The translations under genes and the position numbers were made by a program. The notes beneath the pieces were generated by a model. That model had not been told where the DNA came from. It saw only the letters and a list, made by a program, of their open reading frames with translations, and searched no databases. DNA of 21,367 bases from Clostridia bacterium. Its GTDB lineage: Bacteria > Bacillota > Clostridia > Oscillospirales > CAG-272. The stretch lies in NCBI GenBank assembly GCA_017612655.1, contig JAGAFM010000158.1, forward strand, positions 1 through 21,367. The letters run 5' to 3'. This document shows, piece after piece, positions 6,877-13,869 of the stretch; positions within the stretch are counted from its first letter, which is position 1, and every line of letters starts with the position of its first letter.

Positions 6877-9186
6877 ATGATTTACAATCTCGAAAGCAAA
6901 TTCGGCAAAAACTGGATCGTCGCGGAAGACAACGTGACGGAACACCAGGCCCTTCCCGCCAAGTACGAATCCATCTTCTGCCAGGGGAACGGCTACGTCT
7001 GTATCCGCGCAGCTGCGGAGGAATGGTCCTCCGGAGATCCCGGACGGTGCACGATCATCGCCGGAACCTTTGACATCGCCGAGGACGATGCCTGCAACAC
7101 GCTCGTAAACCTGCCCGACACGATGCATCTGTTCCTCCAGGTCAACGGAGAGGACGTGGACTGCAGAAAGGCGGAAGCGGGTTCCTATCTCCGTTTCCTG
7201 AATCTGAAAAACGGTCTGCTTGCGCGATCCTTCGACTTTTCCGCGGAGGGCCGGCCTTTTCGCGCGGAATTCCGCAGAATGGTCTCTCTCTCCGACCGGA
7301 ACCTCGCCGTCTCGGAAACCCGCGTCTCCGCAAAGGACGGCGGCGCCTTCACCCTCTCCCTGACCGGCGGAATCGACGGGCAGAGCCCGATCATGATGGA
7401 GCACCTGGCAAGCGGCCCCTGCACGGTTTCGGACGGGGTCATGCAGGTGGTCACCTACACCCGGCAGAGCGAGATCCGGATCGCCGTTTCCGAGCGGATA
7501 CGGCTCGAGCTGGAACGGGGCGGCGAGCGGAAACCGATTTCCCCGGAAGAATCCTTCGACTTTTCCTCCGGAAAAAATTCCGTGGGATACCGGACCTCGG
7601 TCGAAGTGCCGGAAGAGTGCTCCCTCATCGTCACGAAATACGTCGTCTTCCAGACCAGCCGGGATCGTGGAAACGAACTGTTCGGCGCGACCGAACTGCT
7701 GCGCTCCGGAAAAGAGCGCGTCCTGGCCGCCTCCCGTCTCCCGCTGACCTCTCACCTGCAGGAAAGCGAACGGGAGTGGGAGCGCAGAATCTGGTCCGAG
7801 CGGGACGCCGTCATCGACGGAAACGACCTGGATCAGCTCGCGCTGCGGTTCGCGGTCTATCACATGACGGTCATGAGCCCGGTTCACGACAACCGGATGA
7901 ACATCGGCGCAAAGGGTCTGTCCGGCCCGGGCTACTACGGTCACGCGTTCTGGGATACCGAAATCTACCTGCTTCCGTATTTCATCTTCGAAGCGCCCGA
8001 GGAGGCGCGCTCCCTCGTGGAATACCGCGTCAACTCCCTTCCCGCCGTACGGCGCAACGCAAGAAAGGGCGGAAACCGCGGGGCACGGTTCTGCTGGGAA
8101 AGCGCCTGGATCACGGACGGCGAAGCCACGCCGGTCTGGTGCGACACGGGAGATCTGGAAATCCACATCACCGCGGACGTCGCCCTGGGCGCCTATTACT
8201 ACTACATCGCTTCCGGAGACGAGGAGTTCATGAACCGCGGCGGTTATGAACTGATCTTCGACACCGCAACCTACTGGGTGACCCGGATGAAAGAGAACCC
8301 CGCAACGGGACTCTGCGACATTCTGGACGTTACCGGACCGAACGAATACCACACTCACGTCAACAACAACGCCTATACCAACTACCTTGCGCACAACAAT
8401 CTGGTATCCGCCCTGAAATACGCGGAGCAGCTGAAGAACCGGAATCCGGCCCTTTATGAAGCTTTGAAGGACCACCTCAATATCGACGCCTGGAAATCTG
8501 CGGCAGAACGCATCTTCCTCCCCAAACCGAACGAAAACGGAATCATCCCGGAACACGACGGCTATCTGGCACTCCCAGTGATCGTGGCGGAGCAGGAAAC
8601 CAGCGCATCCAAAAACCCCGAAGCGAGAAAACGCGCAGACGAATACGGAATCAACAAGTGCCAGTGTTCCAAACAGGCGGATATCGTCTCCCTGCTGTAT
8701 CTCATGGAAGACCAGTTTGACGCGGAAACAAAGCGCAGAAATTTCTATTTCTACGAACACAACTGCTTCCACCACTCCTCCCTCTCCCTGAATACCCACT
8801 CCTGCCTCGCAGCGGATCTGGGAGAACGGGACATGGCCTATTCCCTCTTTGAGCGCGCCGCGATGATCGACATGGGAACCGATCCCGGTTCTTCCTCCGC
8901 CGGCATTCACTCGGCCTCACTGGGCGGAATCTGGCAGTGCGTCGTGCTAGGCTTCGGAGGCGTCCGCAGAGTTGGGGAAGAGCTCCGGATCGAACCGAAT
9001 CTTCCCGATGCCTGGAACGAACTGACCTTCCGGATTTCCTGGAAAGGGCAGCGGCTTCTGATCCGGGAAAACCACTCGTCTTTCACCGTTGAAAATATCA
9101 CGAACGGGGAAAAGAAGGAGATCTCCTTCCTGCACAAAGGAAAAACCGTCACGGTTCTGGACAAGGTCGAGGTAAAACTGTCATGA
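6877..9186 (+). CDS. GH65 alpha-disaccharide phosphorylase (kojibiose/maltose phosphorylase type)
   Basis: The 769-residue cytoplasmic enzyme belongs to glycoside hydrolase family 65, inverting phosphorylases that split an alpha-glucoside with phosphate into beta-glucose 1-phosphate and a sugar. Visible marks are FCQGNGYVCIR near the N-terminus (34-44), FWDTE (358-362), the general-acid Glu in GPNEYHTHVNNNAYTN (E490), the KQAD motif (599-602), and GIHSASLGGIWQ (from 676), which contributes to phosphate binding. The family more often has GPDEYH, so the Asn before Glu490 is a variation. The N-terminal pattern resembles the E. coli YcjT kojibiose phosphorylase group more than classical maltose phosphorylases, but the acceptor sugar cannot be read from sequence. 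The start at 6877 follows AGAAAGGAG by five bases. Its stop overlaps the pgmB start by four bases, so the two are translationally coupled. Confidence 0.9.
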   Translation: MIYNLESKFGKNWIVAEDNVTEHQALPAKYESIFCQGNGYVCIRAAAEEWSSGDPGRCTIIAGTFDIAEDDACNTLVNLPDTMHLFLQVNGEDVDCRKAEAGSYLRFLNLKNGLLARSFDFSAEGRPFRAEFRRMVSLSDRNLAVSETRVSAKDGGAFTLSLTGGIDGQSPIMMEHLASGPCTVSDGVMQVVTYTRQSEIRIAVSERIRLELERGGERKPISPEESFDFSSGKNSVGYRTSVEVPEECSLIVTKYVVFQTSRDRGNELFGATELLRSGKERVLAASRLPLTSHLQESEREWERRIWSERDAVIDGNDLDQLALRFAVYHMTVMSPVHDNRMNIGAKGLSGPGYYGHAFWDTEIYLLPYFIFEAPEEARSLVEYRVNSLPAVRRNARKGGNRGARFCWESAWITDGEATPVWCDTGDLEIHITADVALGAYYYYIASGDEEFMNRGGYELIFDTATYWVTRMKENPATGLCDILDVTGPNEYHTHVNNNAYTNYLAHNNLVSALKYAEQLKNRNPALYEALKDHLNIDAWKSAAERIFLPKPNENGIIPEHDGYLALPVIVAEQETSASKNPEARKRADEYGINKCQCSKQADIVSLLYLMEDQFDAETKRRNFYFYEHNCFHHSSLSLNTHSCLAADLGERDMAYSLFERAAMIDMGTDPGSSSAGIHSASLGGIWQCVVLGFGGVRRVGEELRIEPNLPDAWNELTFRISWKGQRLLIRENHSSFTVENITNGEKKEISFLHKGKTVTVLDKVEVKLS

Positions 9187-9827
9187 AGGCGAAAGCACTG
9201 ATTCTGGATCTTGACGGCGTAATCACCGATACGGCGAAATATCATTATCTCGCCTGGAAGGCACTGGCCGATTCTCTCGGTTTCCATTTCAACGAAACGG
9301 ACAACGAACGGCTGAAGGGCGTCAGCAGAATGCAATCCTTTGAAATCATTCTGGAAATCAACGGCGCATCCTCCCATTTCTCGGAAGAGGAAAAACAGGC
9401 GTTCTGCGAACGGAAAAACGAACTCTACAAGTCGTTCATCTCCACGATGACACCGGCCGACATCCTTCCCGGCATTCCGGAACTGTTGTCCCGCGCAAAG
9501 GCAGAAGGCGTTCCGGTCGCCGTTGCGTCCGTAAGCAAGAACGCCCCCGCCGTGCTCTCCGCTCTCGGTCTTTCAGATTCGTTCGACTATATCGCGGACG
9601 CGAGAAAAATAACCAAAAGCAAACCAGATCCCGAGATTTTCCTCGTCTGTGCGGACGCTCTCGGCGTCCCTTATGCAGACTGCGTGGGAATCGAAGACGC
9701 GGCAGCGGGAATCGAGGCCATTCACGCCGCCGGGATGAAATCGGTAGGCATCCATGTCGCCGAAACCGGTCTTTCCCCGGACATTCCCCTTTCCTCTACG
9801 GAAGAACTCGCGAATCTGGAACTCTAA
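9183..9827 (+). CDS. pgmB: Beta-phosphoglucomutase (HAD superfamily)
   Basis: This 214-residue cytoplasmic HAD-fold enzyme turns beta-glucose 1-phosphate into glucose 6-phosphate, consuming the product of the overlapping phosphorylase gene. The catalytic pair is D9 and D11 in LDLDGVITDT; the DGVITDT form is characteristic of beta-phosphoglucomutase. Motif II VASVSKN, motif III KSKPDPEIF and motif IV GIEDAAAG, with its metal-binding acidic residues, are all present. The small helical cap lies between motif I and motif II. The start shares ATGA with the phosphorylase stop (9183-9186). The operon then ends at the terminator at 9850-9896. The pairing matches other GH65-pgmB operons, including E. 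coli ycjT-ycjU. Confidence 0.92.
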   Translation: MKAKALILDLDGVITDTAKYHYLAWKALADSLGFHFNETDNERLKGVSRMQSFEIILEINGASSHFSEEEKQAFCERKNELYKSFISTMTPADILPGIPELLSRAKAEGVPVAVASVSKNAPAVLSALGLSDSFDYIADARKITKSKPDPEIFLVCADALGVPYADCVGIEDAAAGIEAIHAAGMKSVGIHVAETGLSPDIPLSSTEELANLEL

Positions 9828-9849
9828 AGCGTCCTCCCCCCTGTTTCCG

Positions 9850-9896
9850 AAAAACAGGACCGGTCCCGATCAGCAATCGGAGCCGGCCCTGTTTTT
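9850..9896. terminator. Bidirectional terminator between pgmB and mscL
   Basis: Two 21-base arms (9850-9870 and 9876-9896) pair with only three mismatched positions around the 5-base loop CAGCA. They begin with AAAAACAGG and end with CCTGTTTTT, giving U-rich ends on both strands for the converging genes. Confidence 0.9.
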
Positions 9897-9909
9897 CCTG
9901 GAATTGATC

Positions 9910-10389
9910 TTATGCTTTTGCCTTGAGCAGATCGCGAATCTCGGTCAGGAGAACTTCTGCGGACGGATGCAGTTTCGCTTCCTCCTCCGCCTTTCTTGCC
10001 GCCTCTTCCTCCGCCGCTTTCTTTGCGGCTTCCTCTTCAGCAAGCTTCTTGGCTTCCATCTTCGCCTTCATCTTCTGGATCCCGCGGATCACGCAGAAAA
10101 TGCAGAGCGCGATAATCAGGAAGTTGACGATATACTGGATGAAGGACCCGTATGCCACCGCGACTTCCGGTGTCGTAACGGTCTCCCCGTCCATGACGGC
10201 CTCTCTCAGAACCCACTTGAGATCCTTGAAGTTGACGCCGCCGGTCGCCAGACTGATGAACGGCATGATGATGTCGTTGACAAGGGAGGTAATGATCGCT
10301 CCGAATGCGGAACCGACCACAACGCCGACTGCCATATCAACAACATTTCCCTTGCTGATAAACGCCTTGAAATCCGATCCGAATCCCAT
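9910..10389 (-). CDS. mscL: Large-conductance mechanosensitive channel
   Basis: MscL is a pentameric inner-membrane channel that opens under membrane tension to release solutes after osmotic downshock. The 159-residue protein shows the N-terminal helix MGFGSDFKAF, TM1 at about 14-43 (GNVVDMAVGVVVG, then SLVNDIIMP), a periplasmic-type loop at 46-78, TM2 at about 80-103, and the C-terminal bundle helix SAEVLLTEIRDLL. Between TM2 and that helix is a long Lys/Glu/Ala-rich stretch (about 106-139) with repeated EEEA blocks, longer than in compact MscL proteins of 130-140 residues. It would extend the cytoplasmic helix. The start ATG at 10389-10387 follows an AAAGGGGAT ribosome site. It is divergent from dnaA. 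Confidence 0.95.
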   Translation of the reverse strand: MGFGSDFKAFISKGNVVDMAVGVVVGSAFGAIITSLVNDIIMPFISLATGGVNFKDLKWVLREAVMDGETVTTPEVAVAYGSFIQYIVNFLIIALCIFCVIRGIQKMKAKMEAKKLAEEEAAKKAAEEEAARKAEEEAKLHPSAEVLLTEIRDLLKAKA

Positions 10390-10420
10390 TTCGAAATCCC
10401 CTTTCTGTTCCCTATTTTCC

Positions 10421-10434
10421 CGCGAATCCTCGCG
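10421..10434 (-). other. Small inverted repeat in the mscL leader
   Basis: CGCGA (10421-10425) and TCGCG (10430-10434) flank ATCC, about 20 bases downstream of the mscL -10 hexamer in the direction of transcription. It could be a short leader hairpin or an operator, or chance. No function is claimed. Confidence 0.35.
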
Positions 10435-10452
10435 TTTTCGTCCTGTACTTTT

Positions 10453-10481
10453 ATTATATCTTATCTCTTTTTAAAAATCAA
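10453..10481 (-). promoter_or_regulatory. mscL: Promoter for mscL
   Basis: On the minus strand, -35 TTGATT (10481-10476), a 17-base spacer and a perfect -10 TATAAT (10458-10453). There is no TG extended -10, unlike the other promoters in the window. The leader to the start codon is about 55-60 bases. Confidence 0.8.
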
Positions 10482-10564
10482 GCCGATCTCATTTTTTTCT
10501 GTGCCGTTTTTGTCCCTTTTTTGTCCGTTTTTAATACTTTTTTTCATTTATTTATATACATCAC

Positions 10565-10593
10565 TTGCAAATTATCGCTTTTTGTGATATAAT
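10565..10593 (+). promoter_or_regulatory. dnaA: Promoter for dnaA
   Basis: -35 TTGCAA (10565-10570), a 17-base spacer ending in TGA (extended -10), and -10 TATAAT (10588-10593). The dnaA start is 37 bases further on, after an AGGAG ribosome site. The flanking DNA (10480-10600) is very A+T-rich. I found no close DnaA-box match here, so promoter-proximal autoregulation by DnaA is not evident. Confidence 0.82.
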
Positions 10594-10630
10594 ATACGCT
10601 GTATAATAAGCGGACAGGAGCGTAAACAAT

Positions 10631-12097
10631 ATGGATTCGCAGTCTTATCGGGATATTTGGGAACCGATTCTCCAGCACCTCTCTTCATACTACTCCGAAA
10701 CCGTGGTTAATCTCTGGTTTCGTCCCCTGACGCTGGCTGCACTGAACAGCACCGCTGCTGTTCTCCTTTCCGACAATGCAACGAAATGCGGCATCATCCG
10801 CGACCGTTATCTTGACGTCCTGGAGCAGGTTTTCGAAGAAGTTTTCGGATACCCTGTCCGGGTTGCCGTCATTTATCAGGGTGAGGAGCCGGTCAATGTC
10901 CAGTCCGTGCTGGAGGCTGTTACAAACGGTGAAGAGCTCCCCTCCTTCACCGGCTCCGTCCCGGCTCCGGGATCCAGCCGTCCGAATGGGACGGATTCGT
11001 CCGCCGAGTCCGCAGGCGAGCAGGATTCCGGCAGTTCCGAAGCAGGCTCATCGCTTTCCGGCCTCTTCTCATCCGACTCCTTCTTTGGCAGGGAATACAC
11101 ATTTGACACTTTTATTGTCGGCCGCTCCAATCAGATGGCCCACGCAACCTGCTGCGCCGTTGCGGACAATCCAGCCAATGAATACAACCCCCTCTTCATC
11201 TACGGACAGAGCGGTCTCGGAAAGACCCACCTTCTCTATGCGATCGCGAACCGGGTCCGGGAAAACAATCCCTCCGCGAAAATCGTTCTGGTAAAAGGAG
11301 AAGCTTTTACCAACGAACTGATTGAGGCCATCCGGCGGGAACAGACCTCCAAATTCCGGGAAAAATACCGTCAGAGCGATGTATTTCTGATTGACGACGT
11401 CCAGTTTATTTCCGGTAAGGAAGCAACACAGATCGAATTCTTCAACACGTTCAACGATCTGTACGAAGCCAAAAAACAGATCATTCTGACCTCGGACCGT
11501 CCTCCGAAGGAAATCAAAACGCTGGAAGACCGTCTCCGCTCCCGTTTTGAATCGGGAATGGTCGTCGACGTTCAGCCGCCGGATCTGGAAACCAGGATCG
11601 CGATCCTTCGCCAGAAGGCGATTCAGCAGAATCTGAGTATTCCGAACGAAGTCCTGAATTTTCTCGGAGAATCGCTCAACGGCAATATTCGGCAGATCGA
11701 AGGCGTCATCAAAAAAATCGGGGCCTATGCCGGACTCCTCCATCAGCCGATTAATGTCGACATGGCGAAAGAAGCGATTGCGGATATCACCCCGGGAAAG
11801 GAACCCCTGTCTGTTACACAGGACAAAATCATCAACATCGTTTCCGCAAAGTACGGGGTTTCTGCATCCGATATTTTGGGACAGAAGCGGAACAAAGACA
11901 TCATGCTGGCTCGGCACGTCTGCATCTACATCATCCGCAGTCAAACCGACATGTCGTATCCTTCCATCGGCCGTCTCTTCAACCGGGATCACTCGACGAT
12001 CATGTCTTCCATTAACACCATCGAGAAAAAAATAGAGGAAGATTCCCAGATGGAAAGCGATATTCACGATATTATCAAGGAAATCAAAAATATGTAA
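10631..12097 (+). CDS. dnaA: Chromosomal replication initiator DnaA
   Basis: The 488-residue protein binds oriC boxes as ATP-DnaA and melts the origin. Domain I is about 1-85, including NLWFRPL (27-33). Domain II is a long Ser/Gly-rich linker of about 95-150. Domain III is the AAA+ core, with Walker A GQSGLGKTH (192-200) and Walker B VFLIDDVQF (251-259). Domain IV carries the box-reading signature NRDHST (451-456), a form of the common GRDHTT. The length is within the normal range and all key residues are present. The start at 10631 is ten bases after AGGAG. The binding sites it should read, TTTTCCACA, lie directly downstream in the dnaA-dnaN gap. dnaN follows after 572 bases, and the gene points toward the origin. 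Confidence 0.98.
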   Translation: MDSQSYRDIWEPILQHLSSYYSETVVNLWFRPLTLAALNSTAAVLLSDNATKCGIIRDRYLDVLEQVFEEVFGYPVRVAVIYQGEEPVNVQSVLEAVTNGEELPSFTGSVPAPGSSRPNGTDSSAESAGEQDSGSSEAGSSLSGLFSSDSFFGREYTFDTFIVGRSNQMAHATCCAVADNPANEYNPLFIYGQSGLGKTHLLYAIANRVRENNPSAKIVLVKGEAFTNELIEAIRREQTSKFREKYRQSDVFLIDDVQFISGKEATQIEFFNTFNDLYEAKKQIILTSDRPPKEIKTLEDRLRSRFESGMVVDVQPPDLETRIAILRQKAIQQNLSIPNEVLNFLGESLNGNIRQIEGVIKKIGAYAGLLHQPINVDMAKEAIADITPGKEPLSVTQDKIINIVSAKYGVSASDILGQKRNKDIMLARHVCIYIIRSQTDMSYPSIGRLFNRDHSTIMSSINTIEKKIEEDSQMESDIHDIIKEIKNM

Positions 12098-12130
12098 ATT
12101 CGTTTTTCAGACGATTTCTGCGTGATTTGG

Positions 12131-12216
12131 TTTTCCACATTTTCAACATGCTTTTCCACAGGGTAAAAAACCCTTGTTTATGATGCTTTTCCACACTTTC
12201 AACAGAGTTTCCCACA
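12131..12216 (+). repeat. Duplicated composite DnaA-box unit
   Basis: Two 30-base units (12131-12160 and 12187-12216) are set 56 bases apart. Each is a DnaA box, an adjacent box-like TTTCAACA 9-mer, a 3-base spacer and another DnaA box. Unit 1 is TTTTCCACA, TTTTCAACA, TGC, TTTTCCACA. Unit 2 is TTTTCCACA, CTTTCAACA, GAG, TTTCCCACA. Outer boxes within each unit start 21 bases apart, two helical turns, so they face the same side of the helix. Confidence 0.85.
12160..12180 (+). other. Small hairpin between the two DnaA-box units
   Basis: AGGGT (12160-12164) and ACCCT (12170-12174) flank AAAAA and are followed by TTGTTT. It may be a weak terminator for dnaA transcripts, but the five-pair stem is short and the T run is interrupted. 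Confidence 0.3.
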
Positions 12217-12546
12217 CTTTTATTGACTTTTTTTTCGTTTTCTTCTTCATTTTTCAACCCATTTTATTTATCTCTTTATGATTCCTTTTTCCCTGTCTGA
12301 ACCGGCATCTTTTTCTCTTTCTCTGTCTGTTATTCCGCTTCTTTTTGCCCCTGTTGGTAACTCTGTGGAGAATGGGGGAGAATCCACTGGGTCATTCCTG
12401 TGGAAATCTTAGGACAAGTTCCGCCTTTCTCACCCGTCCTTTTTTTCCCTTCTTTTTACACAGTTTTTCCCGCTCGTTTCCATGGCTTTTCCCGTTCGTT
12501 TTACCGTTTTTTTCCTTCCTGACCCGCATTTTCTCGGCTTTTCCCC

Positions 12547-12600
12547 TTTTCCACACCCACCTACTACGGCTTCTACTACTGACTCTTTTTATTTTGTTTT
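12547..12600 (+). promoter_or_regulatory. Basal unwinding element: DnaA box, GC-rich step, DnaA-trios, T-rich DUE
   Basis: In order on the plus strand: TTTTCCACA (12547-12555), a short CCCAC step, then CTA CTA CGG CTT CTA CTA CTG (12561-12581), then a T/A tract to about 12600. In Bacillus subtilis the same order, with a repeated 3'-GAT-5' trinucleotide (top strand CTA), loads DnaA onto single strands and opens the duplex. Unwinding should begin in the T-rich tract, 70-90 bases before dnaN. Confidence 0.8.
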
Positions 12601-12669
12601 CTTTGAGAGAAAACGAAACGGTACACCCTTCCGATCCTGTGGAAAAAACAATATGAAAGGACAGATCCT

Positions 12670-13863
12670 ATGAGAATCCTATTTAAAAAAGATATTTTGG
12701 TCGCCGCTGTGACAAGAGCAATGTCAGCGGTCTCAACGAACAATACCATTAAGGCAATCGAAGGTATTCGAATCACGGCCCGGAAGGACGGTGTTTGCCT
12801 CTTTGATTCCTACGATCTGGAAAAGGGTTTCCATAGTGAAGTTCTTGCGGAATCCGTGGAAGAAGAGGGCGCATTTATTTTCAACGGACAGAAGATGATG
12901 CAGTTTGTCCGTGTTCTTCCCGGCGAAACTCTGACCATTGAGGTGGAGGAAAACGGACTTGCCAAAATCAGCGGCGGGGAAAGCGTATTCACTCTGAACA
13001 CCCTTCCGGGAGAAATGTTCCCGTCTACGCCCGAGCTGTCCGGCGACTGGGAATTCCGTGTTCAGGGAGAGGAACTCAGAGATTCCATACAGAAAACAAT
13101 GTATGCCGTCGCGGTGAATGATCCAAGACCCGCTCTGAACGGCATCCTTTTCCGCTTCGACGAAGGACACATGGTGCTCGCTGCGACGGATTCCTACCGG
13201 CTTGCTGTCTGTGACAAGGAATTCGTCAACGGCAACGGGGAAAGACATTCCATCGTAGTTCCGGGAAAAACCGTAACCGAACTGAACCGGCTTCTCGGGG
13301 ATGTCCGCGAAGAGGTCACCATTCGTTCGACCAGAAAGCATGTTCTCTTTACATGGAAGAACACGACGTTCTTCTCCAGACTGATTGATGCTGAATACAT
13401 GGACTATGAGAAGTTCATGCCTAAAAACATCCAAACAAAAGTGTACGTAAGAACAGAGGAACTTCTTCGAGCTGTTGAACGTGCTTCCCTCGTGACGGAA
13501 AGCAAAGTGGTCGGACAGGAAAAGAGTTTCGTGCGTCTCACGGTAAAAGAAAACATTCTAGATGTCTATGCTGTTTCGATGCAGGAAACGGCCCATGACG
13601 AGATTGAACTGCAGGATATGGAAGGGCAGGAACTCAAGATCGGCTTCGGTTCCAAATTCCTTCTGGATGCACTTCGCGCCTGCGATACGGAATTCATCCG
13701 CATCGAACTGGTCAGTGCTTTGATTTCCGCTGTCATTTATCCGGATGACACCTTCGAGGATGAAGCAACAAAGGAAAAGAGAATGAAGCGGTTTGAAAAT
13801 CGCGGCGTCGTTTCCGAAACCAACCGCCATCTGGTCGTTCCGCTTCATATGAGAGAATCCTGA
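12670..13863 (+). CDS. dnaN: DNA polymerase III beta sliding clamp
   Basis: The 397-residue protein forms the dimeric ring that holds the replicative polymerase on DNA. Three repeated clamp folds of about 125 residues are expected. Visible family features include an N-terminus MRILFKKDILVAAV, the central AVAVNDPRPALNGILF and AATDSYRLA (typical domain II), and a C-terminal VVPLHMRE close to the usual V-x-P-x-R ending. A loop with charged residues near DEATKEKRMKR (domain III) is a little longer than usual. The ribosome site AAAGGACAG precedes the ATG at 12670. No strong separate promoter was recognised in oriC, so it may be read from dnaA or from an unrecognised promoter. recF begins six bases after its stop. 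Confidence 0.97.
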   Translation: MRILFKKDILVAAVTRAMSAVSTNNTIKAIEGIRITARKDGVCLFDSYDLEKGFHSEVLAESVEEEGAFIFNGQKMMQFVRVLPGETLTIEVEENGLAKISGGESVFTLNTLPGEMFPSTPELSGDWEFRVQGEELRDSIQKTMYAVAVNDPRPALNGILFRFDEGHMVLAATDSYRLAVCDKEFVNGNGERHSIVVPGKTVTELNRLLGDVREEVTIRSTRKHVLFTWKNTTFFSRLIDAEYMDYEKFMPKNIQTKVYVRTEELLRAVERASLVTESKVVGQEKSFVRLTVKENILDVYAVSMQETAHDEIELQDMEGQELKIGFGSKFLLDALRACDTEFIRIELVSALISAVIYPDDTFEDEATKEKRMKRFENRGVVSETNRHLVVPLHMRES

Positions 13864-13869
13864 TTCCGT

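Larger units (their letters stand above)
12098..12669. other. oriC: Chromosomal replication origin (oriC), dnaA-dnaN gap
   Basis: This 572-base gap has no credible gene; its plus strand is strongly T/C-rich. Exact TTTTCCACA boxes are at 12131, 12152, 12187 and 12547 on the plus strand and at 12638-12646 on the minus strand. Near matches are 12208 (TTTCCCACA), 12454 (TTTTACACA), and minus-strand 12364-12372 (TTCTCCACA) and 12399-12407 (ATTTCCACA). T-rich tracts lie at about 12222-12290 and 12580-12600. A DnaA-trio-like element is at 12561-12581. In lines sampled by hand, plus-strand C exceeds G to the left of the gap and G exceeds C to the right, as expected for leading strands leaving this point. 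Confidence 0.93.

Noticed and set aside
6148..8910. Minus-strand open frame of about 920 codons across xylB and the GH65 gene
   Set aside because: It spans two real genes and the promoter region between them in a different frame, and shows no family motif.
12223..12251. Possible dnaN promoter TTGACT with a downstream hexamer
   Set aside because: The -35 is good but the -10 position reads TTCATT, too weak to call, and it is over 400 bases from dnaN.
12345..12656. Small open frames of 60-100 codons inside the oriC gap
   Set aside because: They are Phe/Ser/Pro-rich translations of T/C-rich DNA, without ribosome sites, and overlap DnaA boxes and the unwinding element.
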